Positions 8,345 to 17,725 of a DNA stretch of 64,000 nt are shown here, one piece after another (positions within the stretch are counted from its first letter, which is position 1; the number at the start of each line of letters is the position of its first letter). The position numbers and the translations under genes are program-made. Source of the DNA: Piscinibacter lacus (GTDB taxonomy: Bacteria; Pseudomonadota; Gammaproteobacteria; Burkholderiales; Burkholderiaceae_C). The stretch lies in contig NZ_JAERRA010000002.1 in the NCBI RefSeq assembly GCF_016735685.1, positions 558,001 to 622,000 on the forward strand, given 5' to 3'. Below the pieces are notes generated by a model. The model saw only the letters and a list, made by a program, of their open reading frames with translations. It was not told the DNA's origin and did not search any database.

Positions 8345-8459
8345 CGGCAGGTCTCCGTGGGACATGAGGCGCTTCGGCAAGCAAGCGCCGAACCCGGCAC
8401 CCGCCCGCGGGCGCCGCGGCGCGGATTGTGGGGCGGCCCGGCCAGGCCGCGGCTCGGGC

Positions 8460-9710
8460 TCAGCCCGGGTCGGCGCCGTCCTCGTCGAGGCAGCGCACCG
8501 GCACGCGCGGCGAAAGCGCGCACATCAGCTCGTAGGCCACGGTGCCGCAGGCCTCGGCGACTTCGTCGATGGGGAGGCGGCTGCCCCCCGGGCCCTCGCC
8601 CCAGAGCGTGACCTCGGCTCCGACGCCGGCCGGCCGGCCGGCGGCGCGCAGGGGCTCCAGGTCGACCGCCAGCATGTCCATCGAGACCCGGCCGACGGTG
8701 CGGGTGCGCAGGCCGTCGACGAGCACCGGGGCGCCGGCCTCGGTCTCGGCCGGCGCATGGCGCGGGTAACCGTCGGCATAGCCGCAGGCGGCGATGCCGA
8801 TGCGCATGGCGCGCGCGGCGCGGTAGCAGCTGCCGTAGCCGACGGTCTCGCCGGGCTGCAGGTCCTGCACGGCAATGAGCCGGCTGCGCAGGGTCTGGGC
8901 GGGGCGCAGGTCCCAGTCGGCGGCGCTGCGGCGCGGATGGTCGGGCGAGCCGCCGTAGAGCATCAGGCCGGCGCGGACCCAGTCGGCCGCCAGCAGGGTG
9001 TCGGCAGCGTCGCCGGCTTCGGGCCGCGGGCCGCCGGCTGCCGCAGCAGCCTGGTGCAGGGGCCGGCGGCCGTGGCGCAGCAGGGCCGCGCTGTTGGCCA
9101 GGCTGCGCTCGCCGGGCAGGCCGGCGGTGGCATCGAGCCAGCGCGCGCAGGCCGCGGCGATGCCGCGCGGCGGCAGGGCGCCGGCCGCATGGGGGTCGGC
9201 CTCGGCCTCCGCATCGGCGTCCGCATCGGCAAAGTGGCTCATCAGCGAGATTTCCTCGACCTGGGGCAGCGCATCGAGCCGCGCCCAGGCGCCGCGCAGG
9301 GCCTGCGGCGCGAAGCCCAGGCGGTTCATGCCGCTGTTGAGCTTGAGGAAGATGCGCTGCGGCACATCGGTCTTGTGCGCGGCCAGCCAGTCGATCTGCG
9401 CCTCGTGGTGGATGACATGCCACAGGCCCAGGCGCGAGGCCGCCTCCAGGTCGCGCGGCTCGAAAGCGCCCTCCAGCAGCAGGATGGGGCCGCGCCAGCC
9501 CAGGGCGCGCAGGCGCTCGGCCTCGGCAAGGTCGAGCAGGGCGAAGGCATCGGCGCCGCGCAGGGCCGGGTAGACACGCTCGATGCCATGGCCGTAGGCA
9601 TCGGCCTTGACGACGGCCAGCAGCCGGGCATCGGGCGCATGGGCGCGGGCGCGGGCCAGGTTGTGGCGCAGGGCGGCGGGGTGGATCAGGGCCTGGATCG
9701 GGCGGGGCAT
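8460..9710 (-). CDS. alr: Alanine racemase
   Basis: A 416-residue fold-type III PLP enzyme that converts L- to D-alanine for peptidoglycan. The PLP lysine is Lys35 in [10 protein letters not shown], and the barrel motifs [41 protein letters not shown] and [10 protein letters not shown] are intact. Most Alr proteins have about 360 residues; the excess lies mainly in two low-complexity inserts, [12 protein letters not shown] with flanks at 161-182 and a Gln/Ala/Gly/Pro-rich stretch at about 216-240. It is divergent from lplT, a common arrangement in related bacteria, and feeds the D-Ala-D-Ala pathway together with ddl and murF in this window. Confidence 0.93.
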   Translation of the reverse strand: MPRPIQALIHPAALRHNLARARAHAPDARLLAVVKADAYGHGIERVYPALRGADAFALLDLAEAERLRALGWRGPILLLEGAFEPRDLEAASRLGLWHVIHHEAQIDWLAAHKTDVPQRIFLKLNSGMNRLGFAPQALRGAWARLDALPQVEEISLMSHFADADADAEAEADPHAAGALPPRGIAAACARWLDATAGLPGERSLANSAALLRHGRRPLHQAAAAAGGPRPEAGDAADTLLAADWVRAGLMLYGGSPDHPRRSAADWDLRPAQTLRSRLIAVQDLQPGETVGYGSCYRAARAMRIGIAACGYADGYPRHAPAETEAGAPVLVDGLRTRTVGRVSMDMLAVDLEPLRAAGRPAGVGAEVTLWGEGPGGSRLPIDEVAEACGTVAYELMCALSPRVPVRCLDEDGADPG

Positions 9711-9837
9711 GGGCGCGGCGGTGGGGTCAGGAGGCCGCCGGCTCGCGGCCGGCGCAGGCGCAAGTGTGGCCCCTCACACGGCCGCGCCGGGCGCTGCGGG
9801 CCGGGTCGACCCTGGCTGCCATCCGTCAAGAAGCGCG

Positions 9838-9846
9838 TGCTATAAC
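9838..9846 (+). promoter_or_regulatory. Extended -10 candidate promoter for lplT
   Basis: TGCTATAAC fits an extended -10 element (TGn followed by TATAAC), 88 bp before the lplT start. It lies in the 224-bp divergent region between alr and lplT. No good -35 hexamer was found at 16-18 bp upstream, as expected for extended -10 promoters. The rest of this region shows only GC-rich sequence with short hairpins. Confidence 0.45.
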
Positions 9847-9934
9847 CCGCCGCCCCTGGCGTCTACGGTGGGCACGTGGCCTGCACGGCGGGCCGCGCCC
9901 GAGGCCGTCCCACCGAACGAGCAGAACCAAGCGC

Positions 9935-11197
9935 ATGAAGCGCGGCTTCCACACCATCATGTCAGCGCAGTTCTTCAGCTCGCTGGCGGACAACGCGCTC
10001 TTCGTCGCCGCCGTCGAGCTGCTGCGCAGCAGCGGCGAGCCGGAATGGCAGCGCGCGGCCCTGGTGCCGATGTTTGCGCTGTTCTATGTGCTGCTCGCGC
10101 CCTTCGTCGGCGCCTTCGCCGATGCGGTGCCCAAGGGCCGGGTGATGTTCGTGTCGAACACGATCAAGGTGATCGGCTGCCTGGCCATGCTCTTCGGCAC
10201 GCATCCGCTGGCGGCCTATGCCATCGTCGGCCTGGGCGCGGCGGCCTATTCGCCGGCCAAGTACGGCATCCTCACCGAGCTGCTGCCGCCCTCGCAACTG
10301 GTCCAGGCCAATGGCTGGATCGAGGGGCTGACCATCGCCTCGATCATCCTGGGCGTGGTGCTGGGCGGGCAGCTCATCGGCCCGGTCATCTCGCCGCACC
10401 TGATGGGCCTGGGCCTGCCGGGCATCACCCAGCCGGCGCAGGCGGCCATTGCCAGCCTGGTGCTGCTCTATGTGATCGCGGCGGTCTTCAACCTCTTCAT
10501 CCCGCGCACCGAGGCCCGGCTGCTGCCCATGGCCGGCCCGCTGGCCCTGTTGCGCGACTTCGTGTCCTGCAATGCCCGGCTGTGGAACGACAAGCTGGGC
10601 CAGATCTCGCTGGCCACGACCACGCTGTTCTGGGGCGTCAGCGGCAACCTGCGCTACATCGTGCTGGCCTGGGCCGCGGCGGCGCTGGGCTATGGCACGA
10701 CCCAGGCCTCGACCCTGGTCGGCGTGGTGGCCATCGGCACGGCCGTCGGCGCGGTGGCGGCCTCGCTGCGCATGCGGCTGGAGGATGCCACCCGCACGCT
10801 GCCGCTGGGCATCGGCATGGGCTTGCTGATGATCGTGCTGATCTTCATCCGCGACGCCTGGCTGGCCGCCCCCTTCCTGCTGCTGCTGGGCGCGCTGGGC
10901 GGCTTCCTGGTCGTGCCGATGAATGCGCTGCTCCAGCACCGCGGCCACAACCTGATGGGGGCCGGCCGCTCGATCGCCGTGCAGAACTTCAACGAGCAGG
11001 CCTGCATCCTCGGCCTGGGCGCGGCCTACGCCGGCATGACGACGGTGGGCCTGTCGGCCTTCGGCGCGATCACGATCTTCGGCCTGGCCGTTGCCGGCAC
11101 CATGGCCCTGATCCGCCGCTGGCACCGGCGCAATGGCGTGCTGCACCGCGAGGAGCTGGAGCGCCTGCTGCAGATCGCCCGCAGCGACTGCCACTGA
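9935..11197 (+). CDS. lplT: Lysophospholipid transporter LplT (MFS)
   Basis: A 420-residue major-facilitator protein with about 12 membrane segments. The start MKRGFHTIMSAQFFSSLADN and the segment AAYSPAKYGILTELLPPSQL are close to LplT, which flips lysophospholipids across the inner membrane for re-acylation. Met at 9935 is used; upstream in-frame sequence is Arg-rich and not membrane-like. The usual Aas acyltransferase partner is not fused and not in the window. The next gene starts 11 bp after its stop. Confidence 0.88.
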   Translation: MKRGFHTIMSAQFFSSLADNALFVAAVELLRSSGEPEWQRAALVPMFALFYVLLAPFVGAFADAVPKGRVMFVSNTIKVIGCLAMLFGTHPLAAYAIVGLGAAAYSPAKYGILTELLPPSQLVQANGWIEGLTIASIILGVVLGGQLIGPVISPHLMGLGLPGITQPAQAAIASLVLLYVIAAVFNLFIPRTEARLLPMAGPLALLRDFVSCNARLWNDKLGQISLATTTLFWGVSGNLRYIVLAWAAAALGYGTTQASTLVGVVAIGTAVGAVAASLRMRLEDATRTLPLGIGMGLLMIVLIFIRDAWLAAPFLLLLGALGGFLVVPMNALLQHRGHNLMGAGRSIAVQNFNEQACILGLGAAYAGMTTVGLSAFGAITIFGLAVAGTMALIRRWHRRNGVLHREELERLLQIARSDCH

Positions 11198-11208
11198 GCG
11201 GCGGGGCG

Positions 11209-12129
11209 ATGTCGGCTGCCTTCTCGGGCCGCGGCGGGGCCGTGGCGGCGCTGGTCTTCAATGCGACGGTCTGGGGCCTGTCCTGGTGGCCCTTGCGGCA
11301 ATTGCAGGCCGCCGGCCTGCATGCGCTGTGGGCCACGGGCGCCGTCTTCCTGATCGCCGTGCTGCTGATGGCCTGGCGCGAGCCGCAGGCCCTGGGGCAG
11401 GTGCTGCGCAGCCGGCCGCTGATCGCCCTGCTGCTGGCCGCCGGCCTGACCAATGCCTGCTTCAACTGGGCCGTCAGCATCGGCGACGTGCTGCGCGTGG
11501 TGCTGCTGTTCTACCTGATGCCGCTCTGGGCGGTCGGCCTGGGCTGGGCGCTGCTGGGCGAGAAGCCGACCGCGCGCGACCTGCTGCGCGTGCTGCTGGC
11601 CCTGGGCGGCGCCGTGCTGGTGCTGCTGCCCGAGGGCGGCGCTTCGCCCGATGCCGCAGCCCCCGCGGCCCTGGGCCTGCCCGAGCTGCTGGGCGTGGCC
11701 GGCGGCTTCGGATTCGCGCTGAACAATGTGCTGCTGCGGCGCGAGGCCGAGGCCACGCCCGCCGCACGCGGCATGGCCATGTTCCTGGGCGGCCTGCTGG
11801 TCGGCAGCGGCCTGGCCCTGGCGCTGGGCCTGCTCGGCCAGGTGCCGGCGCCGCCGGCGCCCTGGCCGCTGCCGGGCTGGCTGCCGCTGGCCCTGCTGCT
11901 GGCGCTGGCCTTCAGCGCCTCGAACATGGCCTTGCAGCACGGCGCCGCACGGCTGCCGGCCAGCGTGACGGCGGTGATCATGCTCACCGAGGTGCCGATC
12001 GCCGCCCTGTCGTCGGTGGCCCTGGGCGAGCAGGCCCTGAGCCCCGGCCTGCTGGGCGGCGGCGGCCTGATCCTGCTGGCGGCGCTGCTCTCGATCGGGC
12101 CAGCGGCGCCGGCCAAGCCGGCGGCCTGA
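11209..12129 (+). CDS. EamA-family drug/metabolite transporter
   Basis: A 306-residue protein of almost pure hydrophobic segments, consistent with ten helices in two EamA repeats (first repeat FNATVWGLSWWPLRQLQAAG, second GFGFALNNVLLRREAEATPA). Such proteins export small metabolites or amino acids; the substrate is not predictable. It follows lplT after 11 bp, so it probably shares its transcript, and converges on pyrF with 19 bp between stops. The start ATG at 11209 is the first that keeps helix 1 complete. Confidence 0.82.
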   Translation: MSAAFSGRGGAVAALVFNATVWGLSWWPLRQLQAAGLHALWATGAVFLIAVLLMAWREPQALGQVLRSRPLIALLLAAGLTNACFNWAVSIGDVLRVVLLFYLMPLWAVGLGWALLGEKPTARDLLRVLLALGGAVLVLLPEGGASPDAAAPAALGLPELLGVAGGFGFALNNVLLRREAEATPAARGMAMFLGGLLVGSGLALALGLLGQVPAPPAPWPLPGWLPLALLLALAFSASNMALQHGAARLPASVTAVIMLTEVPIAALSSVALGEQALSPGLLGGGGLILLAALLSIGPAAPAKPAA

Positions 12130-12148
12130 TCGCCCGGCCGGCCGCGGT

Positions 12149-12994
12149 TCAGCCGCGGCGGGCGGCGTTGAGCGTGTCGCGCGTGGCCAGGGCCTCGCGG
12201 CGGGCGGCCTCGGCAAAGTCCGGCCCGGCGCTGGCATAGAGCACCGCACGCGAGGAATTCACGACGATCGGCGCCGTGCTGCCGCCCTCGGGCGTGCCGC
12301 GCCAGGCGGCGCGCACCGTGGCTGCGGCATCGCCGCCCTGCGCACCCACCCCGGGGATCAGCAGCGGCAGCGTCGGCGCCAGCGCGCGCACGCGGGCCAG
12401 CTCCTCGGGCCAGGTCGCGCCGACGACCAGGCCGAGCTGGCCGTTGCGGTTCCAGCGGGTCTCGGCCATCGCGGCCAGGTGCTCGTAAAGCCGCGGCTGG
12501 CCCGGCAGGTCGGCCAGGCGCTGGGCCTGCCAGTCCGCCCCGCCCGGATTGGAGGTGCGGCAGAGCAGGAAGACGCCCTTGCCGGGCCGGCGCAGGTAGG
12601 GTTCGACCGTGTCGAAGCCCATGAAGGGCGAGACGGTGACGGCATCGGCCTGGTAGCGGTCGAAGGCCTCGCGGGCGTACTGCTCGGCGGTCGCGCCGAT
12701 GTCGCCGCGCTTGGCGTCGAGGATGACCGGCACATCGGGCGCGGTGCGGGCCAGGTAGGCCATCAGGCGTTCGAGCTGGTCCTCGGCCCGGTGCGCGGCG
12801 AAGTAGGCGATCTGCGGCTTGTAGGCCAGCACCAGATCCTTGGTCGCATCGACGATGCGGGCGCAGAAATCGAAGATGCGGCCCGCATCGCCCGTCCACG
12901 GGGCCGGGAACTTGGCGGGATCGGGGTCGAGACCGACGCACAGCAGGCTGTCGGCCCGGCGCTCGGCGGCGTGCAGGCGGTCGAGAAAGGACAT
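12149..12994 (-). CDS. pyrF: Orotidine 5'-phosphate decarboxylase, type 2
   Basis: A 281-residue OMP decarboxylase. The catalytic Asp-Lys-Asp array is in [10 protein letters not shown] (Lys95), with [13 protein letters not shown] near the N-terminus and a C-terminal [12 protein letters not shown] phosphate-binding loop. Length and the [13 protein letters not shown] pattern indicate the longer type-2 family found in Betaproteobacteria and mycobacteria. It makes UMP in pyrimidine synthesis. TACCAT on the minus strand at 13001-13006, exactly 6 nt before the ATG, suggests a leaderless transcript. No Shine-Dalgarno sequence is visible. Confidence 0.93.
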   Translation of the reverse strand: MSFLDRLHAAERRADSLLCVGLDPDPAKFPAPWTGDAGRIFDFCARIVDATKDLVLAYKPQIAYFAAHRAEDQLERLMAYLARTAPDVPVILDAKRGDIGATAEQYAREAFDRYQADAVTVSPFMGFDTVEPYLRRPGKGVFLLCRTSNPGGADWQAQRLADLPGQPRLYEHLAAMAETRWNRNGQLGLVVGATWPEELARVRALAPTLPLLIPGVGAQGGDAAATVRAAWRGTPEGGSTAPIVVNSSRAVLYASAGPDFAEAARREALATRDTLNAARRG

Positions 12995-13000
12995 GCCGCA

Positions 13001-13006
13001 ATGGTA
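13001..13006 (-). promoter_or_regulatory. Putative -10 element of a leaderless pyrF transcript
   Basis: On the minus strand the sequence reads TACCAT, six bases, then the pyrF ATG. A start site about 7 nt after the hexamer would fall on the A of ATG. No clear -35 is seen; the expected position lies inside the adjoining GC hairpin. Confidence 0.4.
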
Positions 13007-13028
13007 AGGGGCCCCCGCAGGGGCCCCT
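13007..13028 (-). terminator. Hairpin after the catalase-like gene
   Basis: AGGGGCCCC (13007-13015) and GGGGCCCCT (13020-13028) form a perfect 9-bp GC stem with a 4-base loop, in the 82-bp gap between the catalase-like stop and pyrF start. There is no real U tract on either strand. It could end the catalase-like transcript or simply insulate pyrF. Confidence 0.45.
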
Positions 13029-13076
13029 GGGTACCCTCCGCCGGGCGCCTTGCGGGCCCGGCGCAGCGGTGTCGGC

Positions 13077-14087
13077 TTACTTGCTGGTTGCTTCGGTCAG
13101 GCGACGGCCCAGCGACACGCCGTAGGGCGCGGCGCGGGCGTTCAGCACCGGGTCGGCCGAGGGCGCGATGCCCTTGGGCAGCACGATCGGGTTGAAGGTC
13201 ATGCGCTCGCAGGCGCCGGCACCGTCGGCCTCGACCTTGTCGATCACGAGCTGGCCGGCCGGCAGCAGCAGGCGGCTGTCGGGCCAGGCTTCGGTCGGGT
13301 TGGTCAGGTTGTCGCCGGCTTCGGCAAGCTGCAACTTGAAATCGAAGACCACCGGGCCGGCGGCCACGCGCTTGCGCAGTTCATCGGCCAGGAAGTTGTC
13401 CGGCAGGGCCTTGAGCTGCTCGTCGTTCAGGCCCTCGAAGCCCTTGACCGGCACGAACTGCCAGCGCACGTGGCGGTTCACGCCCTGGGCATCGCTGAGG
13501 ATGAAGGCATTGGTGCTCCAGTAGGGCGTGGCGCCATAGCTGGCCGGCACCGGGTTCTTGGCGAAGTAGGCGCCCTGCTTGGTGGTGTCCGGATTGGCTT
13601 CGTTGAAGGCCTTGAGCTTGGCCGCATCGGGCTTGCCGGTGGCCGGGTCGGCGGTGCGCGCTTCGAGGAAGGGCACGAACTGCTCGGGCCGGCTGACGAA
13701 GAAGACCGGCGCCGAGACATTGGCCATCTGCCACTGCTCGCCATTGGCCAGGTCCAGGGCCACGGCCAGGCCGCGGGCCGACTTGCCCTTGTCGCTGGCG
13801 CGCGGGTTGCCGCCGCCGACCGAGAAGCGGATCACCGCCGGCACCTTGTCGCCGTTGAAGACGGCCGCCGTCGACAGCGTGCGGCCGACGGTGTTGCCGA
13901 CGAAATGGCCGGTGGCGCACAGGCCCTTGGCGAAGGAGCGGCGCGTGCCCGGCTGCTTGCCGGCCAGGCCTTCGAGCGCATTGACCTGGGCTTCGGCGGC
14001 CGAGACCTGGGCCTGGGCCGGCAGGGTGGACAGGCCGGCGAGCACGGCGGCCGCAGCCAGGCCGAGAAGGGAGGGGGTCGAGGTCAT
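13077..14087 (-). CDS. Exported catalase-family (SrpA-like) protein lacking the distal histidine
   Basis: A 336-residue protein with a signal peptide ([20 protein letters not shown], cleavage near AQAQ) followed by a compact catalase-related domain of the SrpA type. Asn in [11 protein letters not shown] and the putative haem-ligand Tyr in [13 protein letters not shown] are present. The distal His expected before AKG is Phe52 in [11 protein letters not shown] (codon TTC, 13932-13934). Classical catalase chemistry is therefore doubtful; a peroxidase, haem-binding or other role is possible. Met at 14087 is chosen for the signal peptide and an AAGGA upstream. It diverges from the parA-like gene. 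Confidence 0.82.
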   Translation of the reverse strand: MTSTPSLLGLAAAAVLAGLSTLPAQAQVSAAEAQVNALEGLAGKQPGTRRSFAKGLCATGHFVGNTVGRTLSTAAVFNGDKVPAVIRFSVGGGNPRASDKGKSARGLAVALDLANGEQWQMANVSAPVFFVSRPEQFVPFLEARTADPATGKPDAAKLKAFNEANPDTTKQGAYFAKNPVPASYGATPYWSTNAFILSDAQGVNRHVRWQFVPVKGFEGLNDEQLKALPDNFLADELRKRVAAGPVVFDFKLQLAEAGDNLTNPTEAWPDSRLLLPAGQLVIDKVEADGAGACERMTFNPIVLPKGIAPSADPVLNARAAPYGVSLGRRLTEATSK

Positions 14088-14295
14088 GATGATTCCTTGG
14101 ACGGAGGACGCAGGGGGTGGGAGGGGACAGCCGAGGCCCGGGCCGCACGGAAGCTCCGCTGGGGGAGACCGCGATGGCCAAGGGCTGCGGGGAGGCGGCA
14201 GCACCGCCTCACGCCGGGTGGGTCGAAGCGGGCGGGCCGGCCTTACAGTGATCCCGCGCCGGCACGGCGCCCGCACCGGCAGGATGAGGGTTCGT

Positions 14296-14311
14296 CATGA
14301 CGGCCGTCATG
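14296..14311. promoter_or_regulatory. 16-bp perfect palindrome upstream of the ParA gene
   Basis: CATGACGGCCGTCATG is a perfect inverted repeat, 42 bp before the parA-like start and 208 bp from the catalase-like start. It lies in the only regulatory space between these divergent genes, so it is a candidate operator for either. The repressor is unknown. Confidence 0.4.
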
Positions 14312-14353
14312 GTGTCCGGCGAACATCGACGAGCATGTGGAAGGAGGTCGGCA

Positions 14354-14977
14354 ATGCCGGTCATCGTGGTGGCCAATCCCAAGGGCGGCGTGGGCAAGTC
14401 GACGGTGTCGACGAACCTGGCCGGCTATCTGGCCCGGCAGGGCCATGCGGTGATGCTCGGCGACGCCGACCGCCAGCAGTCCTCGGCCGCCTGGCTGGCC
14501 CAGCGGGCGCCCGAGCTGCCGCCCATCCGCGGCTGGGAACTGACCGAGCATGAGGCCATCGTGCGCCCGCCCAAGGGCACGACCCATCTGGTGCTCGACA
14601 CCCCGGCCGGCCTGCACGGCAAGCGGCTCGATGCGGTGATGAAGCTGGCCGACCGGGTGCTGGTGCCGCTGCAGGCCAGCCTCTTCGACATCCGCGCCAG
14701 CGCGGCCTTCCTGGCCGAGCTGCAGGCCCGCCGCAAGCATGCGAAGGTGCCGCTGGCCGTGCTTGGCAACCGCGTGCGCGAGCACACCCATGCCGCCCAG
14801 CAGTTGCAGGAATTCCTCGGCCAGCTCGGCGTGCCCGTGCTCGGCCCCCTGCGCGAGACGCAGAACTATGTGCAGCTTGCCGCCCACGGCCTGACGCTGT
14901 GGGACGTGGCGCCCGCCCGGGTCGAAAAGGACCTGGCGCAATGGCGCTCGGTGCTCGACTGGCTGAATGCGTCCTGA
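14354..14977 (+). CDS. ParA-family ATPase without a ParB partner
   Basis: A 207-residue deviant Walker ATPase. The N-terminus MPVIVVANPKGGVGKSTVST carries the signature KGGVGKST loop; DADRQQSSAAW and LVLDTPAGLHGKRLD supply the Walker A' and B parts. The start is fixed by a strong AAGGAGG 7-8 nt upstream. No ParB, parS-like repeat or other partition gene is next to it, so it is more like an orphan ParA/MinD-type positioning ATPase than a chromosome partition protein. It is followed by a hairpin and then a two-component module. Confidence 0.85.
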   Translation: MPVIVVANPKGGVGKSTVSTNLAGYLARQGHAVMLGDADRQQSSAAWLAQRAPELPPIRGWELTEHEAIVRPPKGTTHLVLDTPAGLHGKRLDAVMKLADRVLVPLQASLFDIRASAAFLAELQARRKHAKVPLAVLGNRVREHTHAAQQLQEFLGQLGVPVLGPLRETQNYVQLAAHGLTLWDVAPARVEKDLAQWRSVLDWLNAS

Positions 14978-14998
14978 GCCCCCCGAAACCCGGGCCAC

Positions 14999-15016
14999 CC
15001 CCCTCCAACGAGGGGG
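14999..15016. terminator. Hairpin after the ParA gene
   Basis: CCCCCTC (14999-15005) pairs with GAGGGGG (15010-15016) around a CAAC loop, 21 bp after the parA-like stop. No U tract follows on the plus strand, so termination strength is uncertain. It separates the ParA gene from the response-regulator operon. Confidence 0.4.
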
Positions 15017-15095
15017 AAAGCTCGGCTAGCATCCGGGACGGCCCGGCCAAGTCGAGCGGGGCATGAAAAAAATCACAGGGACGGAGGGTGACGCG

Positions 15096-15830
15096 ATGCG
15101 GGTGCTGCTGGTAGACGACCATCCCCTCGTGCTTTCGGGCATGAAGGCCCTGATCGAGAGCCTGGAGCCTGCGGCACGGGTGATGCAAGCCAACAGCGCG
15201 GCCGCGGCGCGGCACCTGCTGGAGCATGAGGCCGACCACGATCTGGTGCTGCTCGATCTGCAACTGGGCGATGCCGACGGCTTCGTCCTGCTCGCCGAGC
15301 TGCGCGAGCTGTATCCCGCCCTGCCCGTGGTGGTGATCTCCGGGGCCAGCAACAACCAGGACGTGATCCGCTGCATCGACCTGGGCGCCATGGGCTATGT
15401 CTCCAAGCGGGCAAGCACCGAGGAGCTGACCGCCGCCCTGCTGCTGGTGATGTCCGGGGGCATCTACGTGCCGCCGATGGCCACCGAAAGCGCAACCGCC
15501 GGCGCCGCGGTCAGCCTGGGCGTGACGGCCAACGGCGAGGCGCAACCGGCCCAGGTGAGCCTGGCCGAGCTGGGCCTGACCCCGCGCCAGACCGATGTGC
15601 TCACCCTGCTGCTGCAGGGCAAGCCCAACAAGGTGATCGCCCGCGAGCTGAGCCTGTCGGTCGAGACCATCAAGGACCATGTCGCCGCCGTGCTGCGCGC
15701 CCTGGGCGTGAACACCCGAACCCAGGCGGTGCTGGCCGTCGGCCAGATGTCGGTGCAGGGCGGCTACCTGCCCGGCTGGCGCCGGCCGCAGCGCGCAAGC
15801 CCGGCGGCGGCGGCAAACCCCGCGAAATGA
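15096..15830 (+). CDS. NarL/LuxR-family response regulator
   Basis: A 244-residue regulator. The receiver domain starts MRVLLVDDHPLVLSGM with the acidic pair Asp7/Asp8 and phospho-acceptor Asp54 in LVLLDLQLGD; Lys in GYVSKRAS completes the site. The C-terminal LuxR helix-turn-helix reads LTPRQTDVLTLLLQGKPNKV and continues with VETIKDHVAAVL. The start at 15096 is preferred over an ATG 33 bp earlier because GGAGGG sits about 7 nt upstream. Its last codon overlaps the kinase start (ATGA), so kinase and regulator form a cognate pair. Confidence 0.9.
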   Translation: MRVLLVDDHPLVLSGMKALIESLEPAARVMQANSAAAARHLLEHEADHDLVLLDLQLGDADGFVLLAELRELYPALPVVVISGASNNQDVIRCIDLGAMGYVSKRASTEELTAALLLVMSGGIYVPPMATESATAGAAVSLGVTANGEAQPAQVSLAELGLTPRQTDVLTLLLQGKPNKVIARELSLSVETIKDHVAAVLRALGVNTRTQAVLAVGQMSVQGGYLPGWRRPQRASPAAAANPAK

Positions 15831-17725
15831 AGCCGGGCGAGGGGCCCGAGGGCCTGCCCGCGCCCGAAGACGAAACCTTCCTGAGCGAAGCCCGGCTGCT
15901 GCCGGACAAGGTCAGTGCCCTCTATGCCCAGGTCGGGGTGTCGCTGTTCGGCAACCTGCTGGGCGCACTGGTCGTCTTCGCGATCTACCTGCCGACCACG
16001 CCGGCCGTGACGCTGTGGGGCTGGGCCGGCATCTTCAGCATCGTCTGGCTGACCCGGCTGGCCCTGCGCGGGCGTTACGAAAAGACCAGCCTGGGCGCGC
16101 GGGCCGCCGAGGCCCCGCTGTGGCTGCGGCGCTGGAATGTGAGCGTGATGGCCTCGGGCGTGGTCTGGGGCCTGGCGCCCTGGCTGCTCTACAGCCATGG
16201 CTCGGCGCTGTCGCAGACGGCGCTGATCATCATCGTCTACAGCTATGCGGTGGGCTCCATCACCCTGCTGGCGCCGCAGTTCCGCATCTTCGCCAGCTTC
16301 ATCGTGCTGGCCCTGCTGCCCTTGATCGCCCGGGTGGCGATCGACCCGCAGCATGGCGGCCCGGTGCTGGCCGGCGTGCTGGGCCTGGCCTTCGCGATGA
16401 CGGCCACCCTGGGCAGCGTCTACCGGGCGACCTTCGAGCGCACCATCCGCCTGAAGGTGCGCACCGAGGCCCTGGCCGAGCAGCTCCGGGCCGAGAAGGC
16501 GGTGGCCGAGCAGGCGCGCCGCGCCGCCGAGACCGCCAGCCGCGCCAAGACCCAGTTCCTTGCCGCCGCCAGCCACGACCTGCGCCAGCCCTTGCATGCC
16601 CTGGGCCTGTTCGCCGAGGCCCTGCGCGCCCGCACCCAGGGGCAGTTGGAGGTGGTGAGCCTGGTCAACAGCATCAACAGCTCGGTCGAGGCGCTGGAGG
16701 CATTGTTCGGCGAGCTGCTCGACCTGAGCAAGATCGACTCCGGCGTGGTCGAGCCCGTGCCCGCGCACTTTGCCTGCGCCCAGCTCTTCAGCCGGCTGCG
16801 CCTGCAGTACGCGCCGATTGCCTTCGAGAAGGGCCTGGCCCTGCGCTTCCGCGGCCACCAGCACGCCTTCTTCGCCGACCCGGTGCTGGTCGACCGCATC
16901 GTCCGCAACCTGCTCGCCAATGCCATCCGCTACACCGAGGACGGCGGCGTGCTGGTGGCCGCACGGCGACGCGGCGATCAGGTGCGCATCGAGGTCTGGG
17001 ACAGCGGCGTGGGCATCAGTCCGGTCGAGCAGGACCGCATCTTCGACGAGTTCTACCAGGCCCCCGGCCGGCCGGCCCTGGCGCCGCAGGAGCGCAAGGG
17101 CCTGGGCCTGGGGCTGGCCATCGTGCGGCGCCTGTCGCGGCTGATGGCCGCACCGGTCGGGCTGCGCTCCTGGCCGGGGCGGGGCTCGGTCTTCCACCTG
17201 TCCCTGCCGGCCGGCCGGCTGCCGCCCGACCGGCCGCCGCCGCCGCTGCCCGGCCCGCGCGCGGAGCTGACCCTGGCCGGCCGCTCCATACTCGTCGTCG
17301 AGGACGAGGCGGCGGTGCGCGACAGCCTGCGCGTGCTGCTGCAGGGCTGGGAGGCGCAGGTCGAGCTGGTCGACAGCCTGGCCGGCCTGGAGGCCTGGCT
17401 GGCCCTGGCCTCGACCCAGGGCAAGCCCCGGCCCGACCTGCTGCTGGTCGACTACCGCCTGCCCGACGGCAACGGCCTGCAGGTGCTCAAGCGCCTGCGC
17501 GCCCAGGCCGGCCTGGGCGAGCTGCCGGCGCTGATGATCACCGGCAGCACCCTGGGCGGGCAGGAGGACCAGGCCGAGGCCCTGGGCTTCCACCTGCTCA
17601 CCAAGCCGGTGAGCCCGCAGCGGCTGCGGGCCATGATCAGCTTCAAGCTCGGCCGCAAGGGCGCCCCGCCCCGGGTGAACCCCGGGGAACCGGCCGGGGC
17701 GGCCCCGCTCCCACCTGCCCCATGA
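15827..17725 (+). CDS. Hybrid sensor histidine kinase with C-terminal receiver
   Basis: A 632-residue membrane kinase. About six hydrophobic segments occupy residues 30-195, followed by a coiled linker, a HisKA box with His250 in AAASHDLRQPLHALG, and a HATPase domain with N box RIVRNLLANAIRYTED and a G box GLGLGLAIVRRL. A receiver domain follows from about residue 485 with VVEDEA and phospho-acceptor Asp542 in LLLVDYRLPDG. No periplasmic sensor domain is evident, so the membrane region itself may sense the signal. It overlaps the response regulator and the beta-propeller gene by 4 nt each, indicating one operon. Confidence 0.9.
   Translation: MKPGEGPEGLPAPEDETFLSEARLLPDKVSALYAQVGVSLFGNLLGALVVFAIYLPTTPAVTLWGWAGIFSIVWLTRLALRGRYEKTSLGARAAEAPLWLRRWNVSVMASGVVWGLAPWLLYSHGSALSQTALIIIVYSYAVGSITLLAPQFRIFASFIVLALLPLIARVAIDPQHGGPVLAGVLGLAFAMTATLGSVYRATFERTIRLKVRTEALAEQLRAEKAVAEQARRAAETASRAKTQFLAAASHDLRQPLHALGLFAEALRARTQGQLEVVSLVNSINSSVEALEALFGELLDLSKIDSGVVEPVPAHFACAQLFSRLRLQYAPIAFEKGLALRFRGHQHAFFADPVLVDRIVRNLLANAIRYTEDGGVLVAARRRGDQVRIEVWDSGVGISPVEQDRIFDEFYQAPGRPALAPQERKGLGLGLAIVRRLSRLMAAPVGLRSWPGRGSVFHLSLPAGRLPPDRPPPPLPGPRAELTLAGRSILVVEDEAAVRDSLRVLLQGWEAQVELVDSLAGLEAWLALASTQGKPRPDLLLVDYRLPDGNGLQVLKRLRAQAGLGELPALMITGSTLGGQEDQAEALGFHLLTKPVSPQRLRAMISFKLGRKGAPPRVNPGEPAGAAPLPPAP

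Noticed and set aside
9707..11208. A longer lplT or lplT-EamA fusion, since one frame runs through the region
   Set aside because: The continuous frame is out of phase with lplT; the two proteins have separate starts and a stop lies between them.
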